A DNA stretch of 64,000 nucleotides from Actinomycetospora termitidis (GCF_030286555.1 NZ_JASVWF010000003.1:124001-188000); one strand, 5' to 3'. Counted from the stretch's first letter, positions 52,180 through 62,891 are shown. Notes: generated by a model from the letters alone, not told the origin. A program made the numbers and translations.

Positions 52180-55100
52180 GTGCCCGAAGCTCCCCCCGAC
52201 CGGCCCACGGGCTGGGTCCGCCGGCTGACCCGCGACTGCTGGCGCCACCGCGCGCTGACCACGGCGTCGGTCGGGTCGTCGGTCCTGGGCGTCAGCCTGG
52301 AGTCGGTGGGGCCGCTGCTGACCGCGGTCGCGGTCGACCGGGCGGTGCGCGGCTCGACCGACGGGCTGGGGCTGATCGTCGCCGCCGTCGTCGGGCTCGC
52401 GCTGGTGAAGTTCGCGATGGCGTTCCTGCGCCGCTACCTCGGCGGGCGCCTGTCGCTGTCCGTGCAGCACGACCTGCGCCGTCGGGTGTTCGGCTCGATC
52501 TCCCGGCTCGACGGGCCGCGGCAGGACGCGCTGCGCACCGGGCAGGTGGTCTCCCGGGCGAACTCCGACCTGCAGCAGGTCCAGGGCCTGCTCGGGATGG
52601 TGCCGTACTCGGTGGGCACGCTCGCCCAGGTCGTCGTGTCGGTGACGATCATGGCGTTCCTGTCGCCGCTGCTCACCGTGGTCGCCCTGATCACGCTGCC
52701 GGTGGCGCTCGCCTTCACGACGGTCATGCGCCGCCGCCTCTTCCCCGCCACCTGGGCCGCGCAGCAGCGGGCGGCCGAGGTCGCGCAGTCGGTCGAGGAG
52801 GCGGTGACCGGCGTCCGCGTGGTCAAGGGCTTCGGCCAGGAGGACCGCGAGACCGGCAAGCTCGCCGGCCTCGCGTCCCGGCTCTACGGCGAGCGCCTCC
52901 GGGCCGCCCGGCTCACCGCGCGGCTGACGCCCACGCTGTCCGCCCTGCCCACCGTCGGCCAGCTCGTCGTGTTCGCCCTCGGCGGCGCCCTCGCTCTCTC
53001 CGGGCAGATCACGATCGGCGTGTTCCTGGCCTTCACCACCTACATCGCCGCCCTGATCGGGCCGGCCCGCATGGTGGCCGCGGTCGTCGTCACGGGGCAG
53101 TTGGCCCGGGCCGGGGTGGAGCGCGTCTACGAGCTGATCGACTCCCAGCCCGACATCGTCGACCCGCCCCACGCCGAGCCGGTCCCGGCCGGGCCGGTGT
53201 CCCTCGAGCTCGACGACGTCCGCTTCGGCTACGCACGCAGCGAGCCGGTGCTCGACGGGCTGACGCTGCGCGTGGAGCCCGGCGAGACGCTCGCCGTCAT
53301 CGGGACGGCGGGGTCGGGCAAGTCGACGATCGCGCTGCTCATCCCGCGCTTCTACGACGTGCAGGGCGGCTCGGTGCGCGTCGCGGGCCACGACGTCCGG
53401 GACCTCCCGCTGACCGACCTGCGCCGCACGGTCGGGGTGGTGTTCGAGGAGGCCTTCCTCTTCTCCGACACGGTCCGGGCCAACATCGCCTACGGCTGCC
53501 CGGACGCGACCGACGAGCAGGTCCGCGCGGCCGCGCGGGCGGCCCAGGCCGACGAGTTCATCGGCGACCTCCCGGAGGGCTACGACACCCGCGTCGGCGA
53601 GCGCGGCCTCACGCTCTCCGGCGGTCAGCGGCAGCGCGTCGCGCTCGCCCGGGCGCTGCTCTACGACCCCCGGCTGCTCGTGCTCGACGACGCGACCAGC
53701 GCGGTCGACGCCGCCACCGAGGCGGCGATCGGCGAGACGCTGCGCGCGGTCACCGCCGAGCGCACCACGCTCGTCATCGCCCACCGGCGCTCCACGCTCG
53801 CGCTCGCCGACCGGATCGCCGTACTCGACGAGGGCCGGGTCGTCGACGTCGGGACCGCCACCGAGCTGGCCGGGCGCTGCGAGCTGTTCACCGCGCTGCT
53901 CGCCGGGCCGGGCGAGCGGATCGACGAGCCGGTGCGCGAGGATCCCGGGCCCGGGCCGCACGGGATCACCTCCGCGCTGTGGCCGGAGGCCCCCGAGGAG
54001 GCCGCGGCGGACGCACCGCCCACCGACCGCGGCACCCCGGACGTCTCGGCCGGTCTCGACGGGACGGTCTCCTCCCGCGAGATGCAGGCCGCGCTGGCCA
54101 CGCTGCCGCCCGCCGACGAACGCCCGGACCTGCACGGCGAGGACCCCACGGCCCCCGACCCCGGGTTCCGGCTGGGCCGCCTCCTCCGCCCGGTGCGATG
54201 GGCGCTGGGCGGCGTGATCGCCCTGGTCGCCCTGGACGCGCTCGCGACGATCGCCTTCCCGTCCCTGGCCCGGCTCGCCGTCGACGGCGGCATCAACGGC
54301 CGCTCGCCGGCGGTGCTCGCCGTGGCGGTGGGGATCGGCCTCGGCGTCGTGGTCGTCGACTGGGTCGTGGTGTGGTTCCAGACGGTGCTCACCGCGCGCG
54401 TCGGCGAGAGCCGGCTCTACCTGCTCCGGGTGCGCAGCTTCGCCCACCTGCAGCGCCTCGGCCTGGACTTCTACGAGCGCGAGCTCGGCGGCCGGATCAT
54501 GACCCGCATGACGACGGACGTCGACGCCCTGTCGTCGTTCCTGCAGACCGGCCTCGCACAGGCCGTCGTCGCGCTGCTGACCGTGCTCGGCGTGGCGACC
54601 GCCCTGCTGCTCACCGACGTCGAGCTGGGCCTCGTCGCGCTCTCGGTGATGCCGGTGCTCATCGTCGCCACGGTGATCTTCCGGCGGCTGTCCTCGGTGG
54701 CGTACGCCGAGGCCCGCGAGCGCATCAGCGTGGTGAACGCCGACCTGCAGGAGAACGTCGCGGGGCTCCGGGTCGCCCAGGCGCACACCCACGAGCAGGC
54801 GTCCCGCCGGAACTTCGCGGACCACAGCGACGACTACCGCCGGGCGCGCCTGCGGGCGCAACGCCTGATCGCCACCTACTTCCCGGGGGCGAACCTGCTC
54901 TCCGACGTCGCCCAGGCCGCGGTGCTCGGGGTCGGGGCGGCGCGGGTGGCCGGGGGCGACCTGTCCTCGGGCGTCCTGGTCGCGTTCCTGCTCTACCTGT
55001 CGATGTTCTTCGGGCCGGTGCAGCAGCTCTCCCAGGTCTTCGACGGCTACCAGCAGGCCCGGGTCGGCCTCGCCCGGATCTCCGAGCTGCTGCGCACGCC

Positions 55101-55947
55101 GACCACCGTGCCCGCGCCGCAGGACCCCGTGCCCGTGCACGGCCTGCGCGGCGAGGTGGAGCTGCGCGACGTCGGGTTCGCCTACGCCGGCTCGGAGGCC
55201 ACGCCCGCCCTGAGCGAGGTGTCGCTGCACGTGCCGGCCGGGCGCACGGTCGCGCTGGTCGGGGCCACGGGCGCCGGCAAGTCGACGGTGGTCAAGCTGG
55301 TCGCACGGTTCTACGACGCGACCCTCGGCGCAGTCCTGGTCGACGGGGTGGACGTGCGCCGCTACGACCTCGCCGGTCTGCGGCGCCGGCTCGGGGTGGT
55401 CCCGCAGGAGGCGCACCTGTTCGTCGGCGACGTCGCCTCCAACATCGCCTACGGCCGCCCGGACGCCACCCCCGCCGAGATCGAGGAGGCCGCGCGGCGG
55501 GTCGGGGCCCTCGACGTGGTCGCCTCGCTGCCCGCGGGGTTCCGGCAGCCCGTCGGCGAGCGCGGCGGCGGGCTCTCCGCGGGCCAGCGCCAGCTGGTCG
55601 CCCTCGCCCGCGCCGAGCTGGTCGACCCGGCGCTGCTGCTGCTCGACGAGGCCACCGCCGCGCTCGACCCGGCGACCGAGTCGGCGGTGCTCGCCGCGGG
55701 CGACCGGGTGGCCGCCCGATGCACGACGTTCGTGGTCGCCCACCGGCTCGCGACCGCCGCGCGGGCGGACCGGATCGTCGTGCTGCACGGCGGGCGGATC
55801 GTCGAGGAGGGCACCCACGAGGAGCTGCTGGAGCGCGGGGGCCGCTACGCGCTGCTCTGGCGCACGGGGGCGGCCACCGCCGACGACGCCGAGGGCCTCG
55901 TGGACCGCGAGACCGTGCCGGCCGTGCAGGTCGGGACGGGGCCGTGA
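52180..55947 (+). CDS. Fused two-half ABC exporter
   Basis: 1255 residues in TMD-NBD-TMD-NBD order. Half 1: six-helix region (about 25-310), Walker A GTAGSGKST (Lys381), LSGGQ, Walker B LLVLDDATS, where the catalytic Glu is Asp504. Half 2: TMD from about 660, Walker A GATGAGKST (Lys1034), signature LSAGQ, Walker B LLLDEATAALD with Glu1157. So one ATP site is degenerate, as in heterodimeric multidrug exporters; the fused layout recalls mycobacterial Rv0194. An acidic linker of about 100 residues joins the halves. GTG 52180 is 7 nt behind TAGCCT. Confidence 0.92.
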   Translation: MPEAPPDRPTGWVRRLTRDCWRHRALTTASVGSSVLGVSLESVGPLLTAVAVDRAVRGSTDGLGLIVAAVVGLALVKFAMAFLRRYLGGRLSLSVQHDLRRRVFGSISRLDGPRQDALRTGQVVSRANSDLQQVQGLLGMVPYSVGTLAQVVVSVTIMAFLSPLLTVVALITLPVALAFTTVMRRRLFPATWAAQQRAAEVAQSVEEAVTGVRVVKGFGQEDRETGKLAGLASRLYGERLRAARLTARLTPTLSALPTVGQLVVFALGGALALSGQITIGVFLAFTTYIAALIGPARMVAAVVVTGQLARAGVERVYELIDSQPDIVDPPHAEPVPAGPVSLELDDVRFGYARSEPVLDGLTLRVEPGETLAVIGTAGSGKSTIALLIPRFYDVQGGSVRVAGHDVRDLPLTDLRRTVGVVFEEAFLFSDTVRANIAYGCPDATDEQVRAAARAAQADEFIGDLPEGYDTRVGERGLTLSGGQRQRVALARALLYDPRLLVLDDATSAVDAATEAAIGETLRAVTAERTTLVIAHRRSTLALADRIAVLDEGRVVDVGTATELAGRCELFTALLAGPGERIDEPVREDPGPGPHGITSALWPEAPEEAAADAPPTDRGTPDVSAGLDGTVSSREMQAALATLPPADERPDLHGEDPTAPDPGFRLGRLLRPVRWALGGVIALVALDALATIAFPSLARLAVDGGINGRSPAVLAVAVGIGLGVVVVDWVVVWFQTVLTARVGESRLYLLRVRSFAHLQRLGLDFYERELGGRIMTRMTTDVDALSSFLQTGLAQAVVALLTVLGVATALLLTDVELGLVALSVMPVLIVATVIFRRLSSVAYAEARERISVVNADLQENVAGLRVAQAHTHEQASRRNFADHSDDYRRARLRAQRLIATYFPGANLLSDVAQAAVLGVGAARVAGGDLSSGVLVAFLLYLSMFFGPVQQLSQVFDGYQQARVGLARISELLRTPTTVPAPQDPVPVHGLRGEVELRDVGFAYAGSEATPALSEVSLHVPAGRTVALVGATGAGKSTVVKLVARFYDATLGAVLVDGVDVRRYDLAGLRRRLGVVPQEAHLFVGDVASNIAYGRPDATPAEIEEAARRVGALDVVASLPAGFRQPVGERGGGLSAGQRQLVALARAELVDPALLLLDEATAALDPATESAVLAAGDRVAARCTTFVVAHRLATAARADRIVVLHGGRIVEEGTHEELLERGGRYALLWRTGAATADDAEGLVDRETVPAVQVGTGP

Positions 55948-56005
55948 CACCCCCTCGACGCCACGGCCCCGTCCCCAGGCCTCCGCACGCACCCCCGGTG
56001 ATGGT

Positions 56006-56599
56006 TCAGATGCGAACCGTGTGCACCACGAGATTGTCGGAGTAGCTGCGCGCGCCCCGGTCGAACTCCCCGGCGCACGTGACGAGCCGCAGCACGTCGT
56101 CGGGGGTCGCGCCGAAGACCGCGAAGGTCGGGAACCGGTCCTTCGCCACCTGCTCGCTGCGGGTGACCGCGTACCGGGCCTGCGAGCCGTCGGCCCGCCC
56201 CACCTCGACGACGTCGCCGGGCCGCAGGTCACGCAGGCGGTAGAAGACCGCGGGACCGCGCCGGGAGTCGACGTGGCCAAGCAGGACCGTCGGCCCGGCT
56301 CCGCCGGTCGCCCGGGCTCCCCCGGCGAACCAGCCGACGCGGTCGAAGTCGGTCGGGACCTCGGCCGTCCCGTCGCCCGCGAGGCCGAGCCGCTGCACGT
56401 CGTCCCGGGCCACACCGATCGCCGACACCCGCACCGACACCGGCGCGGTCGGGTCGCGTGGTCCGGCCGCGGTCCCCGTCCCGACGGCGGGTGGCGGGCC
56501 ACCCGCCGTCGTCCCCGGCGCGCCGCAGGCCGCGAGGAGCAGCACCGCCCCCAGGACCGCGACGGCGACCGCCGGGACCCGTCGTCGGGAAGGGGCCAC
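56006..56599 (-). CDS. Class F sortase, lipoprotein-like
   Basis: 197 residues: a signal region with lipobox-like LLLAACG (Cys25), a Gly/Pro/Ala linker, and the sortase barrel with catalytic His in LLGHVDSRRG, Cys175 in LVTCAGEFD and Arg184 in RGARSYSDN. Class F sortases attach proteins to actinobacterial walls or act as housekeeping transpeptidases. It begins 2 nt after the CHRD gene, its likely substrate. Confidence 0.88.
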   Translation of the reverse strand: MAPSRRRVPAVAVAVLGAVLLLAACGAPGTTAGGPPPAVGTGTAAGPRDPTAPVSVRVSAIGVARDDVQRLGLAGDGTAEVPTDFDRVGWFAGGARATGGAGPTVLLGHVDSRRGPAVFYRLRDLRPGDVVEVGRADGSQARYAVTRSEQVAKDRFPTFAVFGATPDDVLRLVTCAGEFDRGARSYSDNLVVHTVRI

Positions 56600-56601
56600 G
56601 C

Positions 56602-57291
56602 TCAGGCCCTCGACCGCCGGAACGCGACCACCCCGGCCGCACCCGCGGCGACGACGGCCGCCGCGCCGAGGGCGATCGGGGCGGCGGAGTCGTCGGCGCC
56701 GCCGGCCCCGGTCTCCACCCCGCCCATCGGCACCGGCGTCAGCTGCCCGCGGACGGTGCCGGCGGTGAAGCCCGCGGTGTGCGTGTCGCCGAAGAAGGCG
56801 GACGGGTTCGCCTCGATCTGCTTCAGCGAGAACCCGGCGCCGCTGTCCTGCCCGTTCGCCATCACCCCGGTGGTGAACGGGCCCTGCAGGCAGCCCGAGC
56901 TGGTGCGGGTGTCGCCGTCGCCGGACGGGTTCGGGAACGCGATGCGCGGCGGGCCCGAGGCGCCGGACGCGGCCTCGTGGATGTGCGTCGCCGTGCGGGC
57001 GGGGCTCTGGTACTCGCCGGTGACGCCCTCGAGGCGGAGGTCGTAGCAGATGACCTCCTCGTCGGAGTTGATCCGGTAGTCGAACGAGCCGGTCGCCCCC
57101 GGCTGCCCGGGCGCCGGCTGGTTGTTCTGCCCGATGACCATGTCGGGGGTCGCCATGACGGTGAACATGCTGGTGAAGCTCGACGGCTCGTCGACCTGGC
57201 CGTCCTGGGCGAGGGCCGCACCACCGGAGAGCGCGAGCGCGCCGACGGTGAGGGCGGACAGGGCGGCGAGCCTGACGGGGGTGCGGCGCAC
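56602..57291 (-). CDS. CHRD-domain surface protein
   Basis: 229 residues: signal peptide to about 28 (ALA|QDG), a CHRD beta domain (FTVMATPDMVIGQNNQPAPG, VICYDLRLEGV, ATHIHEAASGASGPPRIAFP, HTAGFTAGTVRGQL), then GGVETGAGG, a hydrophobic helix and a basic end (AFRRSRA). This tail looks like a sortase signal with an unusual V-E-T-G-A core rather than LPXTG. AGGAGG precedes GTG 57291. Followed by its probable sortase. Confidence 0.88.
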   Translation of the reverse strand: MRRTPVRLAALSALTVGALALSGGAALAQDGQVDEPSSFTSMFTVMATPDMVIGQNNQPAPGQPGATGSFDYRINSDEEVICYDLRLEGVTGEYQSPARTATHIHEAASGASGPPRIAFPNPSGDGDTRTSSGCLQGPFTTGVMANGQDSGAGFSLKQIEANPSAFFGDTHTAGFTAGTVRGQLTPVPMGGVETGAGGADDSAAPIALGAAAVVAAGAAGVVAFRRSRA

Positions 57292-57488
57292 GGGGGCCTC
57301 CTGGGGGATTCGTCCTGTTGCTCCCGTTCCTACGGAGCGTCCGCGGCCGGCGTTGAGCGGATCGTGGACGAGTTCCCGCGGCCCGCACGCAACGCCGCGC
57401 CTCCCGCGGCCGTACTCCCCTCGTGCGCACTTCCGCCCCACCACACCTCGACCCCGGCAGCATCACGCCGGTGCAGCGGGAGGTCCGG

Positions 57489-58052
57489 GTGAGCGAGGCC
57501 GATGCCGGCCCCGCGGCCCTCGACCTGCGGCGGACCACCGACCTCGAGACCGCCTACCGCAGGCACGCGGGCGAGCTGCACCGCTTCGTCACCCGGCACC
57601 TGCGCGACGCCACCACGGCGTCCGACGTGGTCCAGGAGGTGTTCGTCCGCGCCTGGCGGCACGCCGGACGCTACGACGCGACCGTCGGCAGCCTGCGCGT
57701 GTGGCTGTTCACCATCGCCCGCAACCTGATCGTCGACCAGGTCCGCCACGACCGCGCTCGCCCCGGCCGGCCGACCGACCCGGGCGTGCTGGGCGAGGTG
57801 GCCGAGCGGACCGCGCGGGAGCCGCGTCGCTCGTTCAGCGAGGACCTCGTCACCGCCTGGTTCCTGGAGGAGGCTCTGGAGCGGATCGGAGCCGACCAGC
57901 GGGTGGCCATCGTCGAGACCGCGCTGCGGGGCCGGCCCTACGCCGAGGTGGCCGCCGAGCTGGACGTGCCCGTGGGGACACTGCGCAGTCGCGTGTTCCA
58001 CGGCCTGCGGAACCTGCGTTCGATCATGGAGGAGACGGGGGTGCCGTGGTGA
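57489..58052 (+). CDS. ECF-type sigma factor
   Basis: 187 residues: region 2 (TAYRRHAGELHRFVTRHL, SDVVQEVFVRAWRHAGRYD) and region 4 (ETALRGRPYAEVAAELDVPVGTLRSRVFHGL). GTG 57489 has GGGAGG five nt upstream; GTG 57423 would add 22 residues. It is followed with GTGA overlap by a zinc anti-sigma factor and faces the CHRD-sortase pair, which it may transcribe. Confidence 0.92.
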   Translation: MSEADAGPAALDLRRTTDLETAYRRHAGELHRFVTRHLRDATTASDVVQEVFVRAWRHAGRYDATVGSLRVWLFTIARNLIVDQVRHDRARPGRPTDPGVLGEVAERTAREPRRSFSEDLVTAWFLEEALERIGADQRVAIVETALRGRPYAEVAAELDVPVGTLRSRVFHGLRNLRSIMEETGVPW

Positions 58053-58774
58053 CCACCTGGCCCGACGGCCGCGACCACGAGGTGCTGCGCGACCGCCTCG
58101 GGGCCTACGTCCTCGACGGCCTCGACGCCGAGGAGCGGGCCGAGGTCGACGCGCACCTGCCCGGCTGCCCGTCGTGCCGCACCGAACTCGACCGGATCGC
58201 GCCGCTCGCCGGCCCGCTGCGCGCCCTCGACCCGGACCGGGTCGGGACCGGCCCCCGCCACGGGGCCGAGGAATCGCCCCCCGAGGGTCTCGCCGAGGTC
58301 CTGCGCCGCGTCCGGGCCGAGGCGGACCCGCCCGGTGTCGCACCGCCCGCTCCGGTCGTACCGCTCGCCCCCCGACGCCGGCGCCCGCTCCTCCTCCTGG
58401 CCGCCGGCGCTCTGGTGATCGCCCTCGCCGGCGCCGCGGGCGGCTTCGCGCTCGGGGTGCGCGGTGCCGGGGGACCCGTCGAGCCGGTCCTCGTGCAGGC
58501 CCTCGCCCCCGGCGTCGAGGCGGAGGCCGGGACGATCGCGCACACGTGGGGCGTGGAGGTCGTGCTCACCGGCCGCGGCTTCGAGCCCGGCCGGACGTAC
58601 CAGGTCGCGGTGGTCGACCGGACGGGACGGCCGATCGGGGCGGGGGCCTTCGTCGGCACCGGGGCCACCGAGATGGTCTGCCGGCTCAATTCGCCGGTCC
58701 TCCGGGACGAGGCCACCGGCTTCGTCGTGACGACCGGACAGGGCGACGAGGTGCTGCGCTCGCGCTTCGTGTGA
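58049..58774 (+). CDS. Zinc anti-sigma factor with RskA-like ectodomain
   Basis: 241 residues: an N-terminal ZAS domain with His36, Cys40 and Cys43 in HLPGCPSC, a transmembrane helix at 113-136 (PLLLLAAGALVIALAGAAGG) and an extracytoplasmic RskA-type beta domain (WGVEVVLTGRGFEPGRTYQV in part). It holds the preceding sigma factor inactive until an envelope signal. GTGA overlap ensures balanced synthesis. Confidence 0.92.
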   Translation: MTTWPDGRDHEVLRDRLGAYVLDGLDAEERAEVDAHLPGCPSCRTELDRIAPLAGPLRALDPDRVGTGPRHGAEESPPEGLAEVLRRVRAEADPPGVAPPAPVVPLAPRRRRPLLLLAAGALVIALAGAAGGFALGVRGAGGPVEPVLVQALAPGVEAEAGTIAHTWGVEVVLTGRGFEPGRTYQVAVVDRTGRPIGAGAFVGTGATEMVCRLNSPVLRDEATGFVVTTGQGDEVLRSRFV

Positions 58775-58896
58775 CCTGCCCGACGACCCCGCTGTGAACC
58801 GGTGCAGTGGGCGACACGGCCGCCACCCACGCGCGCGCGGAGCGCTAACCTGGTGTCCGTTTCCATTCCCGCGCGTGATTGAGGCGATCTCCAGCC

Positions 58897-61800
58897 GTGT
58901 CGACGAGCAGCCCGGCAGCCCAGTTCGGTCCCAACGAGTGGCTGGTCGACGAGATGTACCAGCGCTACCTCGCGGACCCGGACTCCGTGGACGCCGCCTG
59001 GCACGAGTTCTTCGCCGACTACGCGCCCGACGACGGGTCGTCCGTCGCGGGGGCGGGCTCCGCGTCCTCCACCCCGTCGTCGAACGGCTCCGCGTCCGGC
59101 TCGGCCGACTCCGGCGCGACCCGGGGCGAGCGCAACGGCTCCAGCGGCTCCAGCACGGCGGGGGCGGCGAAGACCGCGTCGTCGAACGGTACGGACACCA
59201 ACGCCCCGGCGCGCACCGACGACGCGGCGACCCGGCAGAAGACCGCCGAGAAGCCCGCCCCGACGGCGGAGCCGAGGACCGAGAGCAAGCCGGCCGCCGG
59301 GTCCACCACGCCCGCGAAGGCCACCGACGACGCCTCGTCGGACGAGAGCGTGACGCCGCTGCGCGGGGCGGCCAACGCGATCGCGAAGAACATGCAGGCC
59401 TCGCTCGAGCTGCCGACGGCGACGAGCGTGCGCGCGGTCCCGGCCAAGCTGCTGGCCGACAACCGCATCGTCATCAACAACCACCTCAAGCGGACCCGTG
59501 GCGGGAAGGTCTCCTTCACCCACCTGCTGGGCTACGCGATGGTCCGGGCGCTCTCCGCGTTCCCGAACATGAACCGCCACTACGGGGCCGACGCGAAGGG
59601 CAAGCCCGCCGTCGTCGACCCCGGGCACGTCAACCTCGGCCTGGCGATGGACCTCCCGGGCAAGGACGGCTCGCGCACGCTCGTCGTCGTGGCCCTCAAG
59701 GGCTGCGAGACCATGAACTTCGCCCAGTTCTGGGCCGCCTACGAGGACATGGTCCGCAAGGCCCGGTCCGGCAAGCTCGGCGCCGAGGACTTCTCCGGGG
59801 TCACGATCAGCCTCACCAACCCGGGCACGATCGGCACCAACCACTCGGTGCCGCGCCTCACGGTCGGCCAGGGCACGATCGTCGGTGTCGGGGCCATGGA
59901 GTACCCGGCCGAATTCCAGGGCGCCAGCGACGAGCGCCTCGCGAACATGGGCATCAGCAAGATCATCACGCTGACGTCCACGTACGACCACCGGATCATC
60001 CAGGGCGCCGAGTCCGGCGACTTCCTGCGCCGGATCCACCACCTCGTCCTCGGCGAGGAGGGGTTCTACGACGACATCTTCGCCTCGCTGCGCATCCCGT
60101 ACGAGCCGATCCGGTGGGTGCAGGACCTGCCGGAGTCGAGCATCGACCGCACGGCGCGGATCCTCGAGCTGATCGACGCGTACCGGAACCGCGGCCACCT
60201 CATGGCCGACACCGACCCGCTCGACCACCCGCAGCGCAAGCACCCCGACCTGGACATCCAGAGCCACGGGCTGACGCTGTGGGACCTGGACCGCGAGTTC
60301 CCCGTCGACGGGTTCGCGGGCCGGCAGGCGATGAAGCTGCGCGACGTCCTCGGGGTGCTGCGCGACTCCTACTGCCGCACCATCGGCGTCGAGTACATGC
60401 ACATCCTCGACCCGGAGAAGCGCGCCTGGTTGCAGGAGCGCATCGAGGTGCCGCACGAGAAGGTCTCCGCGGCCGAGCAGAAGTACATCCTGTCGAAGCT
60501 CAACGCCGCCGAGGCGTTCGAGGCGTTCCTGCAGACCAAGTACGTCGGGCAGAAGCGCTTCTCGCTCGAGGGCGCCGAGACCGTCATCCCGCTGCTCGAC
60601 GCGGTCCTCGACGAGGCCGCGGCGCACGAGATGGACGAGGTCGTCATCGGCATGCCGCACCGCGGCCGGCTGAACGTGCTCGCGAACATCGTCGGGAAGC
60701 CGGTCTCGCAGATCTTCCGCGAGTTCGAGGGCAACCTCGACCCGGGCCAGGCCCACGGTTCCGGCGACGTGAAGTACCACCTGGGCGCCGAGGGCAAGTT
60801 CTTCCGGATGTTCGGCGACGGCGAGACCACCGTCTCGCTGACGAGCAACCCGTCGCACCTCGAGGCGGTCGACCCGGTCCTCGAGGGCATCGTCCGCGCC
60901 AAGCAGGACATGCTCGACAAGGGCCCGGACGGCTTCACGGTCATGCCGGTCGCGATGCACGGTGACGCGGCCTTCGCCGGGCAGGGCGTGGTCGCCGAGA
61001 CGCTGAACCTCGCGCTGCTGCGCGGCTACCGGACCGGCGGCACGGTGCACGTGATCGTCAACAACCAGGTCGGCTTCACCACCGCCCCGGAGCACACCCG
61101 CTCCACGCACTACTGCACCGACGTCGCCAAGATGATCGACGCGCCGGTCTTCCACGTGAACGGCGACGACCCCGAGGCGTGCGTCTGGGTGGCGCGCCTG
61201 GCGGTCGAGTTCCGCGAGCGCTGGAACTCCGACGTCGTGATCGACATGGTCTGCTACCGCCGCCGCGGCCACAACGAGGGCGACGACCCCTCGATGACCC
61301 AGCCGGAGATGTACGACGTCATCGACGCCAAGCGCTCGGTGCGCAAGACCTACACCGAGTCGCTGATCGGCCGCGGCGACATCTCGCTCGACGAGGCCGA
61401 GCACGCCCTGCGCGACTACGGCAGCCAGCTCGAGCACGTGTTCAACGAGGTCCGCGAGCTGGAGAAGGCCGAGATCGAGCCCAGCCCGTCGGTCGAGTGG
61501 GAGCAGGCGGTCCCGAACTCGCTGCAGACCGCGGTGCCGCTCGAGGTGGTCCAGCGGATCGCCCGGGCGTTCGCCGAGCCCCCCGAAGGCTTCGCGGTGC
61601 ACCCGCGCGTCAAGCCGGTGCTCGAGCGGCGCGGGAAGGCCGCGTCGACCGAGACGGCCGAGGGCATCGACTGGGCCTGGGCGGAGCTGCTGGCCTTCGG
61701 CTCGCTGCTGATCGACGGCAAGCTCGTCCGGCTCTCCGGGCAGGACTCGCGGCGCGGCACGTTCACCCAGCGCCACTCCGTGCTCATCGACCGGAAGACC

Positions 61801-62706
61801 GGCGAGGAGTACGTCCCGCTGCGGCACCTGACCGCCGACCAGGGCAAGTTCATGCCCTACGACTCGGCGCTCTCGGAGTTCGCGGCCGTCGGCTTCGAGT
61901 ACGGCTACTCCGTGGTCAACCACGACGCCCTGGTGTGCTGGGAGGCGCAGTTCGGCGACTTCGTCAACGGCGCCCAGTCGATCATCGACGAGTTCATCTC
62001 GTCCGGTGAGGCGAAGTGGGGCCAGACCTCCGACGTCGTGCTGCTGCTGCCGCACGGCCACGAGGGTCAGGGCCCCGACCACACCTCGGGCCGCATCGAG
62101 CGCTTCCTGCAGCTGTGCGCGGAGGGGTCGATGACGGTGGCGGTGCCGTCGTCGCCGTCGAACTACTTCCACCTGCTGCGCCGACACGCCACCGACGGGG
62201 TCCGCCGCCCGCTCGTCGTCTTCACGCCGAAGTCGATGCTGCGCAACAAGGCCGCGGTCAGCCCGGTGGAGGAGTTCACGTCCGGGGGCTACCGCCCGGT
62301 GCTCGACGACCCAACGTTCGCCGCGAACGACAAGGCCGCCACCGCCTCGAAGGTCCTGATGTGCGCCGGGAAGGTGTACTACGAGCTCGTGGCCGCCCGG
62401 GAGAAGGCCGGTCGGACCGACGACATCGCGATCGTCCGGCTTGAGCAGCTCTACCCGGTCGCCGGCGACGAGATCTCCTCGATCATCGGCCGGTACCCGT
62501 CGGCGAAGGAGATCGCCTGGGTTCAGGAGGAGCCGGCCAACCAGGGCGCGTGGCCGTTCCTCGGCCTCATGCTGCCGGAGAAGGTGGAGAGCCTGCGCGG
62601 GCTGCGCCGCATCTCCCGCCGCCGCATGGCCGCGCCCGCGGCCGGCGTCGCGAAGGTGCACGAGGTGGAGCAGAAGGCGCTGATCGCCGAGGCGATCGAG
62701 GGCTGA
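58897..62706 (+). CDS. kgd: Multifunctional 2-oxoglutarate metabolism enzyme Kgd
   Basis: 1269 residues, the actinobacterial SucA-type fusion giving 2-oxoglutarate dehydrogenase E1, decarboxylase and succinyltransferase activity. Layout: N-terminal [17 protein letters not shown], a Ser/Ala/Thr-rich linker to about 145, the E2-like domain with the catalytic TYDHRIIQG (about 363-371), and the E1 TPP part with [48 protein letters not shown] and [15 protein letters not shown] 58897 is preceded by GAGG; TAACCT at 58846-58851 is a likely -10. DUF6104 follows. Confidence 0.97.
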   Translation: MSTSSPAAQFGPNEWLVDEMYQRYLADPDSVDAAWHEFFADYAPDDGSSVAGAGSASSTPSSNGSASGSADSGATRGERNGSSGSSTAGAAKTASSNGTDTNAPARTDDAATRQKTAEKPAPTAEPRTESKPAAGSTTPAKATDDASSDESVTPLRGAANAIAKNMQASLELPTATSVRAVPAKLLADNRIVINNHLKRTRGGKVSFTHLLGYAMVRALSAFPNMNRHYGADAKGKPAVVDPGHVNLGLAMDLPGKDGSRTLVVVALKGCETMNFAQFWAAYEDMVRKARSGKLGAEDFSGVTISLTNPGTIGTNHSVPRLTVGQGTIVGVGAMEYPAEFQGASDERLANMGISKIITLTSTYDHRIIQGAESGDFLRRIHHLVLGEEGFYDDIFASLRIPYEPIRWVQDLPESSIDRTARILELIDAYRNRGHLMADTDPLDHPQRKHPDLDIQSHGLTLWDLDREFPVDGFAGRQAMKLRDVLGVLRDSYCRTIGVEYMHILDPEKRAWLQERIEVPHEKVSAAEQKYILSKLNAAEAFEAFLQTKYVGQKRFSLEGAETVIPLLDAVLDEAAAHEMDEVVIGMPHRGRLNVLANIVGKPVSQIFREFEGNLDPGQAHGSGDVKYHLGAEGKFFRMFGDGETTVSLTSNPSHLEAVDPVLEGIVRAKQDMLDKGPDGFTVMPVAMHGDAAFAGQGVVAETLNLALLRGYRTGGTVHVIVNNQVGFTTAPEHTRSTHYCTDVAKMIDAPVFHVNGDDPEACVWVARLAVEFRERWNSDVVIDMVCYRRRGHNEGDDPSMTQPEMYDVIDAKRSVRKTYTESLIGRGDISLDEAEHALRDYGSQLEHVFNEVRELEKAEIEPSPSVEWEQAVPNSLQTAVPLEVVQRIARAFAEPPEGFAVHPRVKPVLERRGKAASTETAEGIDWAWAELLAFGSLLIDGKLVRLSGQDSRRGTFTQRHSVLIDRKTGEEYVPLRHLTADQGKFMPYDSALSEFAAVGFEYGYSVVNHDALVCWEAQFGDFVNGAQSIIDEFISSGEAKWGQTSDVVLLLPHGHEGQGPDHTSGRIERFLQLCAEGSMTVAVPSSPSNYFHLLRRHATDGVRRPLVVFTPKSMLRNKAAVSPVEEFTSGGYRPVLDDPTFAANDKAATASKVLMCAGKVYYELVAAREKAGRTDDIAIVRLEQLYPVAGDEISSIIGRYPSAKEIAWVQEEPANQGAWPFLGLMLPEKVESLRGLRRISRRRMAAPAAGVAKVHEVEQKALIAEAIEG

Positions 62707-62711
62707 TCCCC

Positions 62712-62891
62712 GTGTACTTCACCGACCGCGGGATCGAGGAACTGGAGGACCGGCGGGGCGAGGAGGAGGTCAGCCTGGCGTGGCTGGCCGACCGCCTCCG
62801 CGCCTTCGTCGACGCCCACCCCGAGCACGCCGGCGCCGCGGACCGCTTCGCGGTGTTCCTGGCGCGCGACGATTCCGACGACCCCGAATGA
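62712..62891 (+). CDS. DUF6104 small acidic protein
   Basis: 59 residues, VYFTDRGIEELEDRRGEEE then VSLAWLADRLRAFVD, ending DSDDPE. The MYFTDRGIEEL start is typical of DUF6104, a small gene found right after kgd in many actinobacteria. GTG 62712 is 5 nt past the kgd stop. Function unknown; the constant neighbour suggests a role with Kgd (inference). Its stop lies in the edge of palindrome B. Confidence 0.85.
   Translation: MYFTDRGIEELEDRRGEEEVSLAWLADRLRAFVDAHPEHAGAADRFAVFLARDDSDDPE

Noticed and set aside
52048-56502. Very long antisense open frames, such as 1484 codons opposite the ABC exporter and 1518 opposite kgd
   Set aside because: At this G+C content the antisense frame of a real gene stays open; products are Arg/Gly/His-rich without known domains, while the sense frames have clear motifs.
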